Of a stretch of 64,000 nucleotides of DNA, positions 48,398 through 57,873 are shown in pieces. Each line of letters starts with the position of its first letter. Position 1 is the first letter of the stretch. The translations under genes were made by a program, and so were the position numbers. The notes below the pieces were generated by a model, which did no database searches, was not told the origin of the DNA, and worked only from the letters and a program-made list of their open reading frames with translations. Origin of the DNA: Streptococcus sanguinis (GTDB lineage: Bacteria; Bacillota; Bacilli; Lactobacillales; Streptococcaceae); the NCBI RefSeq assembly GCF_003943735.1, contig NZ_RJMV01000001.1, positions 169,552-233,551 on the forward strand, given 5' to 3'.

Positions 48398-49111
48398 ATG
48401 ACACCGCAAGAATTTTACCAGCTATTGAGCCAGCAGGGAATCGAGCTGACCGACCGCCAGAAAGACCAGTTTGAGCGTTATTTTCAACTCTTGGTCGAAT
48501 GGAATGAAAAAATCAATCTGACAGCTATCACCGAGAAAAATGAAGTCTATCTCAAGCATTTCTATGATTCAATTGCCCCCATTTTGCAAGGCCTGATTGA
48601 TAATCAAGAGCTTAAGCTGCTAGATATCGGTGCCGGTGCTGGCTTTCCCAGTCTCCCTATGAAAATCATCTGCCCTCAGCTGGATGTGACTATCATTGAC
48701 TCGCTCAACAAACGCATCAACTTCCTCAAACTGCTGGCAGAGGAGCTGGCGCTGGACAAGGTTCACTTCTACCACGGCCGCGCAGAAGACTTTGCTCAGG
48801 ACAAGGCCTTTCGGACCCAATTTGACCTCGTCACTGCCCGTGCAGTCGCCCGCATGCAGGTCCTGTCTGAGCTGACCATTCCCTATCTAAAAGTTGGCGG
48901 GAAGCTTTTGGCTCTCAAGGCTTCTAATGCTCCAGAAGAACTGGAAGAAGCAAAAAATGCCCTCAACCTACTCTTTAGCAAGGTCCAAGACAACCTCAGC
49001 TATGCCCTGCCAAACGGTGACCCCCGCTTTATCACAGTGGTTGAAAAGAAGAAAGAAACGCCCAACAAATACCCCCGCAAGGCCGGTATGCCAAATAAAA
49101 GACCATTATAA
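48398..49111 (+). CDS. rsmG: RsmG (GidB), 16S rRNA m7G527 methyltransferase
   Basis: 237 aa. SAM-binding [17 protein letters not shown] (about residues 70-86), [13 protein letters not shown], and VTARAVA with the conserved Arg are present. It methylates G527 of 16S rRNA; loss gives low-level streptomycin resistance in several bacteria. The C-terminus is basic ([14 protein letters not shown]). It has its own promoter and terminator. Confidence 0.96.
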   Translation: MTPQEFYQLLSQQGIELTDRQKDQFERYFQLLVEWNEKINLTAITEKNEVYLKHFYDSIAPILQGLIDNQELKLLDIGAGAGFPSLPMKIICPQLDVTIIDSLNKRINFLKLLAEELALDKVHFYHGRAEDFAQDKAFRTQFDLVTARAVARMQVLSELTIPYLKVGGKLLALKASNAPEELEEAKNALNLLFSKVQDNLSYALPNGDPRFITVVEKKKETPNKYPRKAGMPNKRPL

Positions 49112-49114
49112 AAA

Positions 49115-49146
49115 GAAAAATCAGGCAAAAATTGCCTGGTTTTTAT
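49115..49146. terminator. rsmG terminator, probably bidirectional
   Basis: CAGGCAA (49122-49128) and TTGCCTG (49132-49138) pair, with A run before and T run after. It also lies downstream of the convergent hypothetical gene. Confidence 0.85.
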
Positions 49147-49201
49147 GTTGTTGACTAGAAGTTCAATGTACTACAAGACTACGGCAAGTATAAAAAGTCG
49201 C

Positions 49202-50152
49202 TTACTTACTATCCTGTTCCTCCAGTTTTAAAACACTGATAAATTCTTCATAAGAATTGACCACATGATCTTGACCGTCTTTTGTGATACTACCATAAAC
49301 AGTTAAGTTATCAAATAGTTGCTTATCTTTCGGTATTAAAAGACTGTAAATGTCTGACATCAGTTTAGGATCTGTCTTATCCGTCAAAAGATATAATTGA
49401 CCTCCTTGCTTCGTCATCAAATCATAAGCTTTAGGGTATTCGTCCTTTAGGCGCCAATCAGAAGATTGTTTAATAACTGAATTGGGGAAATAGAGAGAAG
49501 AATTAGTATTTACCATGCTTTCTGAATAGTAATTTTTAAGGCTTGTATAGTTGACAAAAATACTATTTCGCCCATCCCTACCTACATTCGCCCCTTTTGG
49601 AACATCTTCTATTTTTCCCGTTCTCAGATTAAACAAAACCTCACGACCACTTCCTCCTCCCACTTTTTCTAATTCTATAGTCCGATATTCTTCATTATCA
49701 TGACTAAAGAAGGCTGTATAACTTGAAAATGGAACGTAACTATCATCATATTCCCGAATAGCCTCAAGCAAATCATACTCCTTACGGTCTAAATTATCCG
49801 TACTAGTATCATATACTTGAATTTTCCAGTACTCACCCCAAGTTAGATGTTTCAAATCAAAGTCAGAATCATGAAATCGATGAGTAAATTGATAACTTTC
49901 AGTGGCAATATATCGTTTCCCATATATAGCAATCTTACCGCCGCCTAAATTTTTTTGTTTGATATTAGAATTAACAGGTTTCCAAGTGATAACTAGACCT
50001 TGTTTATCTGAAATAAATGCATAATCCTTAGGTTCAATTTCAAATGAAACCACTTTATATCGCTCTACAGTAAAATATCGATACGCATCATAAACTCCAA
50101 TTAAAGCCAAAAAAAACACGAGTACTGCTATAAATTTCCATTTTTTCTTCAT
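49202..50152 (-). CDS. Hypothetical membrane-anchored extracellular protein
   Basis: 316 aa, not recognised. One N-terminal transmembrane helix (about residues 6-24) with a Lys-rich cytoplasmic start (MKKKWKF) points to an extracellular protein held in the membrane. The remainder is rich in Tyr, Asp, Asn and Ser with no cysteine pair or known motif. Base composition is lower in GC than the rsmG and ECF genes on either side. It appears monocistronic, between the rsmG terminator and the ECF genes. It may be a strain-variable surface protein. Confidence 0.65.
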   Translation of the reverse strand: MKKKWKFIAVLVFFLALIGVYDAYRYFTVERYKVVSFEIEPKDYAFISDKQGLVITWKPVNSNIKQKNLGGGKIAIYGKRYIATESYQFTHRFHDSDFDLKHLTWGEYWKIQVYDTSTDNLDRKEYDLLEAIREYDDSYVPFSSYTAFFSHDNEEYRTIELEKVGGGSGREVLFNLRTGKIEDVPKGANVGRDGRNSIFVNYTSLKNYYSESMVNTNSSLYFPNSVIKQSSDWRLKDEYPKAYDLMTKQGGQLYLLTDKTDPKLMSDIYSLLIPKDKQLFDNLTVYGSITKDGQDHVVNSYEEFISVLKLEEQDSK

Positions 50153-50258
50153 ATTACTCCTTCCCTTTCAGCATATAACTCTCCAAAAGATTATGAAAAT
50201 AGCATCTAAATAGGAGACACCATAGAAAATCATACCTTCATAAGGAACATGCTCCATC

Positions 50259-51095
50259 CTACCTCCACGGGTTATAAAAGCGGCCGTGATTGACTGCGAA
50301 GAGGACAAAGCAGAGCAATAGAAAGGCGACTGCCAGTGCCAGCACTATCATATCTCGCTTAGTCAGAGCCTGATAGGTGTACCAGGTGCGTTTTTTATTC
50401 TTGCCGAAACGGCGCAGCTCCATGGCTGTGGCAATGGTATTGATACGCTCTAGTGAGCTGAAAATCAGCGGAATGATAATCTGCAGATTTCCTTTCACGC
50501 GCTGAGACAGTTTGGCTTTCTGGGATAATTCCTGACCACGCGCTTCCTGAGACATCCTGATTAGGAAGAACTCTTCCTGCAAATCTGGAATATAGCGAAG
50601 CGTCAAACTGACCGCGTAAGCAATTTTATAGGAAATACCAAGCTGATGCAGGCTGGAAGCAAACTGACTGGGATGGGTTGTCATAAGGAAAATCACTGCC
50701 AGAGGAATGGTCGAAACATACTTGAGCAGGAGATTAAAGAGATAAAAAAGCTCCTGAGCTGTTAGATTATAAGCTCCCCATCCGGTCCAGAGGACATCTT
50801 TGGCTCCATAGATATCGACACCATACTGAGGGGCGAAAAGATAGACCATCACTAAGTTAAGAGCAGCAAAGGATGCCGCAAAGACCAAAACAAATGAAAT
50901 GTCTCGGATGCGGATATGGGATAGCCGAAAGAGACAAAGGGACAGCAGGGCTAGCCCCAGCAAAAAACGAGTATCATAGCTAATCATGGCCGCCACTGAT
51001 ACCAGAACGAAGAACAGCATCTTGCTGGCACCGGACAGACTATGAAGAAACGTCTCGCCTGCATGGTAGCCGATTAATTTTCGCTGATTAAGCAT
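50259..51095 (-). CDS. EcfT/CbiQ-type transmembrane component of an ECF transporter
   Basis: 278 aa, about five or six transmembrane segments, with the EcfT coupling-helix signature [10 protein letters not shown] (about residues 178-187) and the second Ala-Arg-Gly-like motif [14 protein letters not shown] (about 220-233). EcfT couples the ATPases to the substrate-binding S protein. Its start overlaps the ATPase gene by 8 bp. Confidence 0.92.
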   Translation of the reverse strand: MLNQRKLIGYHAGETFLHSLSGASKMLFFVLVSVAAMISYDTRFLLGLALLSLCLFRLSHIRIRDISFVLVFAASFAALNLVMVYLFAPQYGVDIYGAKDVLWTGWGAYNLTAQELFYLFNLLLKYVSTIPLAVIFLMTTHPSQFASSLHQLGISYKIAYAVSLTLRYIPDLQEEFFLIRMSQEARGQELSQKAKLSQRVKGNLQIIIPLIFSSLERINTIATAMELRRFGKNKKRTWYTYQALTKRDMIVLALAVAFLLLCFVLFAVNHGRFYNPWR

Positions 51096-52773
51096 GCTTG
51101 TCCTCCTTTTCTCGCATATAAAACTCGGTCAAAGCTAGAGGGTCGGCACCAATTTTCTCAGCCAGAGCAAAGATTGACGTTTCCTTTAGATGAGCCGCCG
51201 CAATCAACTCTTGATCTGTCAGAACCTGCGCGGGAGCCTTATCGGCTAAAATCTGACCATCCACCACAACCACTGCCCGATCTGAGTAATCCAGCATCAG
51301 CTGCATATCGTGGGTAATCATGATAATCGTATGTCCCTGCTGGTTGAGCTCGTCTAGAAAGTCCATCATCTCTGTATAATGGCGCTGGTCCTGACCAGCT
51401 GTCGGTTCATCCAAGAGGATAATCTCTGGATTCAGCACCAAGATAGACGCAATGGTCACCCGCTTTTTCTGACCGAAAGACAGGGCTGAAATCGGCCAAC
51501 TACGAAATTCATAGAGTCCACAGGTCTTAAGAGCCGCATGGACCCGCTCTTCGATTTCCGCTTCTTCCAGTCCGCGCAAGCGCAAGCCTAGAGCCACTTC
51601 ATCAAAAATCATGGCTGCCGAAATCATCTGATTGGGATTCTGCAGGACATAGCCGATCCGCTCAGCTCGCTCCTTGATGGAGTCTCCTTTGATATCCTGA
51701 CCCTGCCAGCTATAGCTCCCCTCAGTCTCGATAAACTGACAGAGGGCCTTGGCCAGGGTTGACTTACCAGCTCCATTTTTACCAACGATGGCTATTCGCT
51801 CACCCTTGAAAATCTTCAGATTGATATCCTGCAAAATAGGCTTGCCGCCGCTCTGGTAAGCAAAGGACACATGCTCCAGTTCCAGCAAGGGCTCCTGAAG
51901 CTCTTTATCAGAATCAGACCAGTCTCTGCCCTCAAAGGTCACATCTGCCAGCTGCAGCTGATCCAAGCGGGACAAGTCTTCAGTCTTTTCCACTTCAACG
52001 CCCAGCTGGCGCAAGGTCGTAATGTAGAGTGGTTCGCGGATACCATTTTCAGCTAGCAGCTGGGTTCTGAGCAGGTCATCCGGCTGTCCATTAAAGAGAA
52101 TGCGTCCGTCATTGATAAGAACTAGCCGGTCTACTGGACGATAGAGGACATCTTCCAAGCGGTGCTCGATAATCAGAGTCGTCGTTGCCGTCTCCCGATG
52201 AAGCTGGTCAATCAAATCAATGGTATCCTGACCTGACTTAGGATCCAGATTGGCCAAGGGCTCGTCAAAGAGCAGAATGGGACTCTCGTCAATCAAAACC
52301 CCAGCCAGACTGACGCGCTGCTTTTGACCGCCTGATAGATCCTGGGGCCGATGCTGCAAAAGCTCTGATAAATCCAGCTTCTCTGACCAGGTTTTGACTT
52401 TTTCGCGCATAAGCGACAGCTCCATCACGTCATTTTCTAGCGCAAAGGCCAAATCTTCTGCTACGCTAAGCCCGATAAACTGGCCATCCGTATCCTGCAA
52501 GACCGTGCTGACTAGATTGGACTTATCATAAATACTGGATTCAAAGGCTGACTGCCCCTTAATCAAGAGCTGACCGCTGGCCTCTCCTTTATAAATGTTA
52601 GGTATAATTCCATTGAGACACTGACCCAGCGTTGACTTACCAGAGCCAGATGGTCCAACAATCAGAACCTTCTCCCCCTCGTAAATAGTCAGATTAATCT
52701 GCTTGAGGGTCGGCTCAGACTGGGCCTGATATTGAAAGCTAAAGTCTTCAAATTGGATAATTGGTTTTTTCAT
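51088..52773 (-). CDS. Fused double ATPase of an ECF transporter (YkoD-like)
   Basis: 561 aa with two complete ABC modules. The first has Walker [10 protein letters not shown] (about residue 39), signature [11 protein letters not shown] and Walker B LLFDEPLA. The second has GKNGAGKST (about 335), the altered signature [11 protein letters not shown] and [10 protein letters not shown]. This A1-A2 fusion is typical of YkoD-like ECF systems for thiamine precursors or other vitamins. It forms an operon with EcfT and, 9 bp upstream, a nucleoside phosphorylase; no S-component gene is adjacent. Confidence 0.93.
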   Translation of the reverse strand: MKKPIIQFEDFSFQYQAQSEPTLKQINLTIYEGEKVLIVGPSGSGKSTLGQCLNGIIPNIYKGEASGQLLIKGQSAFESSIYDKSNLVSTVLQDTDGQFIGLSVAEDLAFALENDVMELSLMREKVKTWSEKLDLSELLQHRPQDLSGGQKQRVSLAGVLIDESPILLFDEPLANLDPKSGQDTIDLIDQLHRETATTTLIIEHRLEDVLYRPVDRLVLINDGRILFNGQPDDLLRTQLLAENGIREPLYITTLRQLGVEVEKTEDLSRLDQLQLADVTFEGRDWSDSDKELQEPLLELEHVSFAYQSGGKPILQDINLKIFKGERIAIVGKNGAGKSTLAKALCQFIETEGSYSWQGQDIKGDSIKERAERIGYVLQNPNQMISAAMIFDEVALGLRLRGLEEAEIEERVHAALKTCGLYEFRSWPISALSFGQKKRVTIASILVLNPEIILLDEPTAGQDQRHYTEMMDFLDELNQQGHTIIMITHDMQLMLDYSDRAVVVVDGQILADKAPAQVLTDQELIAAAHLKETSIFALAEKIGADPLALTEFYMREKEDKHA

Positions 52774-52782
52774 CTTATTTCT

Positions 52783-53544
52783 CTATAGTGCCAGAGCGAT
52801 TTGAACCGCTAGATTGGCAATCTTATCTTTTTCGTCTAAGTCTGCATGATTGGCTAGGTTGCGCATATCCCAAGCTTCCTCAGACAAGTGGTCGGCTGCG
52901 TAGAAGAACTGGCAGACGGTTATCTCTCGAAAAGCTGCTAAAGCCGCTACAGCTGAGCATTCCATATCCACACAGATAGCTCCCTCAGCCTTTCTCTGGC
53001 GGAGCTTAGCAGGAGTCTCACGATAAATGCCGTCTGTCGTCCAGACCTTGCCCTTGCTATGGGAAATACCCCGCGCATTCAGAAAATCCGTCAAAAAATC
53101 TTTCAGACCAAGATTGACTTCTTGCTCACGGTTAGCCGGCTGGTAGTGATAGCTAGTCCCCTCATCTCGCAGGGCCTCCGTCGGGATAATGACGGATGTT
53201 TCCTTAATCTCCTCATCCAAGATGCCGCAAGTACCAAAAAGCACCAGCTTCTTCATGCCAAAAGCAATCAGGTCTTCCAGAATAGCTACACAGGCCGAAG
53301 CTCCAACAGGTGCATTGAAGAGAGCCAGTTCCCGTCCATCCACGAAAACACGATAGATAGGAATTTCAATATTAGCCATGCTAGTCGTCGTAATCAGCTC
53401 ATGCTCAAAATCAGCCAACATCCGCGCAAAAGTCTCCCTGGCAAAGCAGGAAACAGCCGTCCCCGGAAAGCCTTCTATGGATTCATTCAAGTCCTCTGGG
53501 TTGATGATGGCCTTGCGACTTTGGTCAAATTCTTCAAGTATCAT
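52783..53544 (-). CDS. Nucleoside (uridine) phosphorylase-family protein
   Basis: 253 aa of the PNP/UDP fold. The phosphate/ribose-site motifs are ALFNAPVGASACVAILEDLI, LVLFGTCGILD and GAICVDMECSAVAA, close to the Udp type. It would cleave a nucleoside with phosphate to free base and ribose-1-phosphate. Being 9 bp ahead of the ECF ATPase gene implies a common operon, so the transporter may import a nucleoside, base or derived vitamin precursor (inference). Confidence 0.88.
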   Translation of the reverse strand: MILEEFDQSRKAIINPEDLNESIEGFPGTAVSCFARETFARMLADFEHELITTTSMANIEIPIYRVFVDGRELALFNAPVGASACVAILEDLIAFGMKKLVLFGTCGILDEEIKETSVIIPTEALRDEGTSYHYQPANREQEVNLGLKDFLTDFLNARGISHSKGKVWTTDGIYRETPAKLRQRKAEGAICVDMECSAVAALAAFREITVCQFFYAADHLSEEAWDMRNLANHADLDEKDKIANLAVQIALAL

Positions 53545-53612
53545 AGGCTTGCTCTCTTTTCCCTTTCTTCCTGATGAAACGGCCAGCAGATGTCTACTGA
53601 CTTCATCTTACC

Positions 53613-53621
53613 ATTGTATCA
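53613..53621 (-). promoter_or_regulatory. Candidate promoter of the phosphorylase-ECF operon
   Basis: TGATACAAT on the minus strand is an extended -10, about 70 nt upstream of the ATG. No clear -35 or riboswitch motif is visible. A GCCTGC/GCAGGC inverted repeat lies further upstream. Confidence 0.45.
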
Positions 53622-53731
53622 TAAAAAGGCGGTCTGCTGAACGCTGCCTGCATATTTTCTACATAGGAAATGCCATAGGCAGGCTCTATAGCTACAAGTG
53701 AAGTGAGTACTTTATCCAATGATTTTCCAAC

Positions 53732-53759
53732 AAAAAAGACTGGGAATAACTCCCAATCT
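53732..53759 (-). terminator. SemiSWEET gene terminator
   Basis: GATTGGGA and TCCCAGTC pair (53751-53758 with 53738-53745), then six T on the minus strand. Confidence 0.85.
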
Positions 53760-53763
53760 CATC

Positions 53764-54024
53764 TTACATAAGGGCTGTTGCAGCAGTAATCAAGCCAAAT
53801 ACGATGCCCGGCATATTAGCCGCAGCCAAAGGAATGTCCCGTTTCTCTTTAAATAGACCATAAATGACCCAGAGAGTACAGTTTAGAGCAGCTACTGAAG
53901 GCTGGATAAAATCGCCCTTGTTGCCAGCTAGATTATTCATAATCTGTGGAATATAGGAAACATACATCATAACAGACATAAAAGTAGCCACCCAGCCCAA
54001 GATCAGCATGTGTTTTTCTTTCAT
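53764..54024 (-). CDS. SemiSWEET sugar transporter (PQ-loop/MtN3 type)
   Basis: 86 aa with three transmembrane helices. The PQ motif is in MYVSYIPQIMNNL (about residues 20-32), and the Asn/Trp pair lining the pore is in ALNCTLWVIYGLF (about 46-58). SemiSWEETs work as dimers, allowing passive sugar movement across the membrane. AAAAGGAG precedes the ATG. It is a single-gene unit between two terminators. Confidence 0.9.
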   Translation of the reverse strand: MKEKHMLILGWVATFMSVMMYVSYIPQIMNNLAGNKGDFIQPSVAALNCTLWVIYGLFKEKRDIPLAAANMPGIVFGLITAATALM

Positions 54025-54147
54025 TTCGTTCTCCTTTTTATAAAACTGACCTCTATTCTATAGCTTCTTTTTGAAATTTTCAAGATATTTTCAATAATGT
54101 TATCAAAACGAAAAGAGTCACAAAATTGTGAGAACTGCTGATAGCCC

Positions 54148-54174
54148 TAAAAAAAGCCGCCTTTTGGCAGCTCT
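54148..54174 (-). terminator. Terminator of the DUF4299-like gene
   Basis: GCTGCC and GGCGGC pair around AAAA, followed on the minus strand by seven T. Confidence 0.88.
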
Positions 54175-54206
54175 GTTAAGATTCAAAAAGTAGATTTTCC
54201 TAGCCT

Positions 54207-55124
54207 TTAAAACTTCGGTTCTCCATCGGGAAGTTGATCTAAAATGGCTTCCAGTTCCAGTCGACTAAGTGGCTGAATCCGGATCTGGCTGGAATCCAGA
54301 TAGCTACGGTGAGTGTCCGGAATCTTCTCTAAAAAAGCTTTTAAATCCTTTGTTGTCAGATATTTATACCCCTGCGGACTGCTGGCATCCTCTATCAGGA
54401 TATGAAGATGCCATTCCATATCTTGACTAGCACCGCTCTCAATCATCTCTTTAATCAGGTAGCCCTTGGGCATGGGCTGAGTTGGAAGGACTGTGTCCAC
54501 TCCTTCTGCCAAGACATAAGAACCCAGGTATTTCCCACCCTGATCCTTATAATACTTAGGAGTAGAAAATTGACTCTGAACCTGCTGCATCTCAGCCATC
54601 TGCCTGCCAAACTCCTCCACAGGATCTTCTGCCTTGAAAAGTTCCAGAAGTTTTTCCTGCGACATATACAAATCATGAGCATAGCCTTCGAAAACATGCA
54701 TAGGCGCAGCTGCAACTCTGGCATCGTTCAGGCCGTAGAGAATATCCGCTTCAAGATCAATATTAAAAATCCCGTCAGCAGTGTATGTGGTGCCGTATTC
54801 ATCGACAATATCCTGCTTCATCTTTTGAGCCAAACGACTCATGAAGAGAATGGCCCCTTTCCAATCACCCACAGTTGATGGTGTCAAGACGCGGACCTGA
54901 TAGGTTTCCCGGTCTGGCAGATAATAAACTTCAAACCCGCGGCCTGCCCCTTCCCAATAGACAGCCAGAAAAGTTCCGACCTGATCCAAGGATTGATAAG
55001 CCTTATCGCCCTCGAGGCCTATGACCTCAAGCCCTTCTACTAAGGAAACCAGAGACAAGGGTGTTTCGACCGCCTTATAGCTAAACAAGCCCTTTCGGTT
55101 CTGAATGTAAAAAGAAATACTCAT
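54207..55124 (-). CDS. DUF4299-like streptococcal protein
   Basis: 305 aa, soluble, no signal peptide or membrane segment, acidic. It resembles DUF4299 proteins of streptococci (from memory, unsearched). It shows no catalytic motif I can name. It is monocistronic with its own terminator. The 290 bp beyond its start (55125-55417) hold only an A/T-rich spacer with an 83-codon frame that lacks support. Confidence 0.65.
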   Translation of the reverse strand: MSISFYIQNRKGLFSYKAVETPLSLVSLVEGLEVIGLEGDKAYQSLDQVGTFLAVYWEGAGRGFEVYYLPDRETYQVRVLTPSTVGDWKGAILFMSRLAQKMKQDIVDEYGTTYTADGIFNIDLEADILYGLNDARVAAAPMHVFEGYAHDLYMSQEKLLELFKAEDPVEEFGRQMAEMQQVQSQFSTPKYYKDQGGKYLGSYVLAEGVDTVLPTQPMPKGYLIKEMIESGASQDMEWHLHILIEDASSPQGYKYLTTKDLKAFLEKIPDTHRSYLDSSQIRIQPLSRLELEAILDQLPDGEPKF

Positions 55125-55417
55125 ACCATGCTCCTTTCTAACGACAAAAGCCTTTCAAAAAGCGAGAAAATGCAAAATCAAAACTCAATACTGGTACAAA
55201 CTAGCTTTTCTCCAAGACTTTTAAAGATAAACTTCATTCGCAAAACGGACTCTGGTATTAGTATAACATTTTTGGAAGAAAAAGACGAAAAAACCTGTAT
55301 CCATGAAGATACTTTTCGATTGAAAGCTTCATCAATACAGATTCTAAGAATATATTTGAATTTCATAAAAAGACAATGAATAAACTTCTAAGAAAGCCAA
55401 ACTCATCTGAGCACTTC

Positions 55418-55777
55418 TCATTTTTTATTCTGCTGCGTCAGCTCCTGATTGTAGGACAAGGCTAGCTTGATCCAGTAAGACAGTTCTTTTTGTCCTTCGC
55501 CATCTAAATCAATATAGCCATGATAAAGCCTACCCTTCATTAAAGTCACGCTAGCACCATTTTTAGGCAGAACCTGCTTTTCCATTTCCTTACCGATGCG
55601 TACCATGATAAGCTCTTGACTTCTCGAACTCACAGTAACGGTCATCTTACCTCGGACCATAAAAGCCAAACCACCAAACATCTTCTTCTCTTCCATCTCT
55701 TCTTCAAAAACATGAGGAGGAAGTTCAGTAGCTAAAATGGCACGGACTTGCTGGGCTAGGGATTCACTATAAGCCAT
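55418..55777 (-). CDS. TfoX N-terminal-domain protein
   Basis: 119 aa. The TfoX/Sxy N-terminal domain signature is seen in EEEMEEKKMFGGLAFMVRGKMTVTV and LMKGRLYHGYIDL. Only the N-terminal domain is present, as in many Firmicute homologues that have no demonstrated competence role. It lies 9 bp after the VOC gene, at the end of the AraC-VOC-TfoX operon. Confidence 0.87.
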   Translation of the reverse strand: MAYSESLAQQVRAILATELPPHVFEEEMEEKKMFGGLAFMVRGKMTVTVSSRSQELIMVRIGKEMEKQVLPKNGASVTLMKGRLYHGYIDLDGEGQKELSYWIKLALSYNQELTQQNKK

Positions 55778-55786
55778 CCTTCTACC

Positions 55787-56200
55787 TCATTTCATCACAT
55801 CCCAGCCGATGCCAAAACGGTCAATCAAGCGACCATAAAACTCTGCGAAAGCTTGTTCCTCTAAAGGATAGAGAATTTGTCCACCTTCAGCAAGTTTGGC
55901 AAAGAGCTCATCGGCTTCTTCTCTACTGTCTGGGCTCAGAACTAACCATTGATTGGGCTGGTGATTGCTAGGAATTGATAGGTCGTTAAAAACGCCTACA
56001 TCCTCACCATTCAGGGTTAAGTTTTCCGTATCTAAGGCAATCCAGGCAACTTTATCCCGTCTTTCTGCAGGAAGGTCTGCTGGATCCAGCATCTCACTGG
56101 CTCGGACAAGTCCCTTTATCTCTGTCTGAAAAACATCCGCATAAAAACGAAAAGCTTCTTCGGCCTGACCATTAAAACTTAAAAACACGTCTAATTTCAT
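55787..56200 (-). CDS. VOC/PhnB-like glyoxalase-fold protein
   Basis: 137 aa. LDVFLSFNGQAEEAFRFYADVF and the C-terminal DRFGIGWDVMK are diagnostic of the PhnB branch of the vicinal-oxygen-chelate family. The reaction is unknown. It lies between an AraC regulator and a TfoX-like protein on the same strand. Confidence 0.9.
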   Translation of the reverse strand: MKLDVFLSFNGQAEEAFRFYADVFQTEIKGLVRASEMLDPADLPAERRDKVAWIALDTENLTLNGEDVGVFNDLSIPSNHQPNQWLVLSPDSREEADELFAKLAEGGQILYPLEEQAFAEFYGRLIDRFGIGWDVMK

Positions 56201-56256
56201 TATTGTTCCTCCGATTTCTTATATCTGAGAATAAATCTCTAGTATCAGTTTATCAA

Positions 56257-57060
56257 TTAGGATAAAAATTTTCTTATTCTCAATTGCGCTTGTTTGGCTA
56301 GGGAACGCATGATTAAAACTGGAAGATTAACTGTAATAGGTGGATCGCTGGGTAAGGGCCTGCGCATGCTGATTTCCTCTTGATAGATGCTATCGCCTGA
56401 AAAAGTGAGAGGCTCATCGCTGCCCCAGCGAAAGTTATGCTTCAAGACATAGTTTTTAGTTAGGCGTAAATCCTCCAGCAATTCACAGGCCAAAAGATAG
56501 TAGTGACCATCCGGTACATTTTCAAAAGTAAACCGTCTCTCCTGACTCAGTGCTACTCCGATAACCGGCTCTTCTTTGGGTATGCGGGTTTTAAAAAGCC
56601 CGACACAGCTAATGCGTGGTTCATACCCCTCAGGATAAGATAGCGCCACAGTCAACCGATTGCCACTTTTACAGTCGGGCTCCTGATGTAACAAAGCTCC
56701 CCTCTCATCCAGCTGTTTGACTATAAAATCATAAGCCTTGGTTGATTCCTGATAATATTTTTTAGGCGAAAGTCCAGTATGCCGCTTAAAAGTATTGGAA
56801 AAACTGCCTAGACTATCATAACCAGCTTCCATAGAGGTCTCAGTCACATTTTGCCGGCCTTCTACAATCTCCTGAATCCCTTTTTCCATCTTAAGAGCTT
56901 CCACATATTGCTTGATAGAAAAGCCCATCTTTTTCTTGAAAGTTCTGGATAGATGGGAAGGGCTATAGTGGAAATGCTGAGCCAAATCGGTCAGACTCAG
57001 TTCTTCATCTGCATGCTGACGCAGATAGGCTGCCACTTCTTCCATGATAGCTTTAGACAT
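56257..57060 (-). CDS. AraC-family regulator with GyrI-like C-terminus
   Basis: 267 aa. The AraC double helix-turn-helix is at the N-terminus (about residues 8-105: LSLTDLAQHFHYSPSHLSRTFKKKMG and AGYDSLGSFSNTFKRHTGLSPKKY). The C-terminal 150 residues form a GyrI-like effector-binding domain, as in Rob/BmrR-type sensors. It likely controls the VOC and TfoX-like genes 56 bp downstream. Confidence 0.9.
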   Translation of the reverse strand: MSKAIMEEVAAYLRQHADEELSLTDLAQHFHYSPSHLSRTFKKKMGFSIKQYVEALKMEKGIQEIVEGRQNVTETSMEAGYDSLGSFSNTFKRHTGLSPKKYYQESTKAYDFIVKQLDERGALLHQEPDCKSGNRLTVALSYPEGYEPRISCVGLFKTRIPKEEPVIGVALSQERRFTFENVPDGHYYLLACELLEDLRLTKNYVLKHNFRWGSDEPLTFSGDSIYQEEISMRRPLPSDPPITVNLPVLIMRSLAKQAQLRIRKFLS

Positions 57061-57244
57061 AGACTTGCTCCTTTCCCATTTATTAAGCCCATTATATCAT
57101 AACAAAAAGAAAGGACAAAAAATCAAAACCGCAGAAAGAAAACCAGAAAGCAAGTAATACTCCGCGAGATGCCCCAAGAATCGGCGGAAACAGTCTACTT
57201 TCCCAAATCTCTGTCCAACAAGACTTTTACCTGTAAATAAATGA

Positions 57245-57282
57245 TAAAAAAACTTTAGACGCTTGAAACATCCAAAGTTTTG
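57245..57282 (-). terminator. Terminator of the lipoprotein cluster
   Basis: AAACTTTGGATG and CGTCTAAAGTTT pair with mismatches and are followed by seven T on the minus strand. Its arm at 57248-57267 is nearly identical to 59161-59180, on the other side of the cluster. Confidence 0.7.
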
Positions 57283-57318
57283 TATGTTTAAAATCCTGAA
57301 AGAAATCATCGCTATTTC

Positions 57319-57855
57319 TCAGTCTAACTCATCTGGCTCGTACTGATACTGAGCCAGAAACTCATCAATAGAATCAGGGATTTTTTGGTCACTGGTTTTC
57401 AGCGGAACTTTCTTGTTAAATGTATAATAACCTTCTTCCTTGCTTAATCTCATATATTTTGTAGTGGGATTGCTTTTAACGATTCTAGTTGAAATAATTT
57501 TCTTCCTGATATTAGCTACATTTTTAAATTCAACTTTTACACTCTTGAGGATCTTAAGTTGATAGTCATCCCCCACCTTTTCATAAGTCCCTTCTGCAAA
57601 ATAAATATTTGGATAAAAAGTAAAATCTTCATTATCGGTGCGAAATTCTTTCAATTTTTCTTCACTATCAAAATAAGACTCATTTATCATACGAACAAAA
57701 CGCTTACCGTCTATCAATTTAAACTCGCCATCACTTTGATAAACTGTCCCGATTTTAAGACGATCAACTTTTTGAGGTTGAGAAGTATTTTGGCAAGCAG
57801 ATAAGAGCAAGAAGGCGAATAGCACCACTACTATCAATCGCAAAAGTTTTATCAA
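57319..57855 (-). CDS. Lipoprotein, tandem paralogue 3
   Basis: 178 aa. Signal peptide with lipobox LLSAC (Cys about residue 21) marks a lipoprotein at the outer membrane face. The mature part has a FYPNIYFAEGTYEK motif, a VEFKNV segment and the shared C-terminus DQKIPDSIDEFLAQYQYEP. It is closest to paralogue 2; their last 78 bp of DNA differ at one base. No function is known. It is last in the row of three. Confidence 0.85.
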   Translation of the reverse strand: MIKLLRLIVVVLFAFLLLSACQNTSQPQKVDRLKIGTVYQSDGEFKLIDGKRFVRMINESYFDSEEKLKEFRTDNEDFTFYPNIYFAEGTYEKVGDDYQLKILKSVKVEFKNVANIRKKIISTRIVKSNPTTKYMRLSKEEGYYTFNKKVPLKTSDQKIPDSIDEFLAQYQYEPDELD

Positions 57856-57873
57856 AATACACCTCCTATCGGC

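Noticed and set aside
53633..53685. GCCTGC/GCAGGC inverted repeat upstream of the nucleoside phosphorylase, considered as a riboswitch
   Set aside because: No known riboswitch core motif was recognised and pairing beyond six bases is poor; kept only as a note.
55128..55379. 83-codon plus-strand frame between the DUF4299-like and TfoX genes
   Set aside because: No ribosome binding site of note, no recognisable family, and it lies in an A/T-rich spacer.
57097..57309. 70-codon minus-strand frame after the lipoprotein cluster
   Set aside because: It overlaps the cluster terminator, lacks a ribosome binding site and has no family resemblance.
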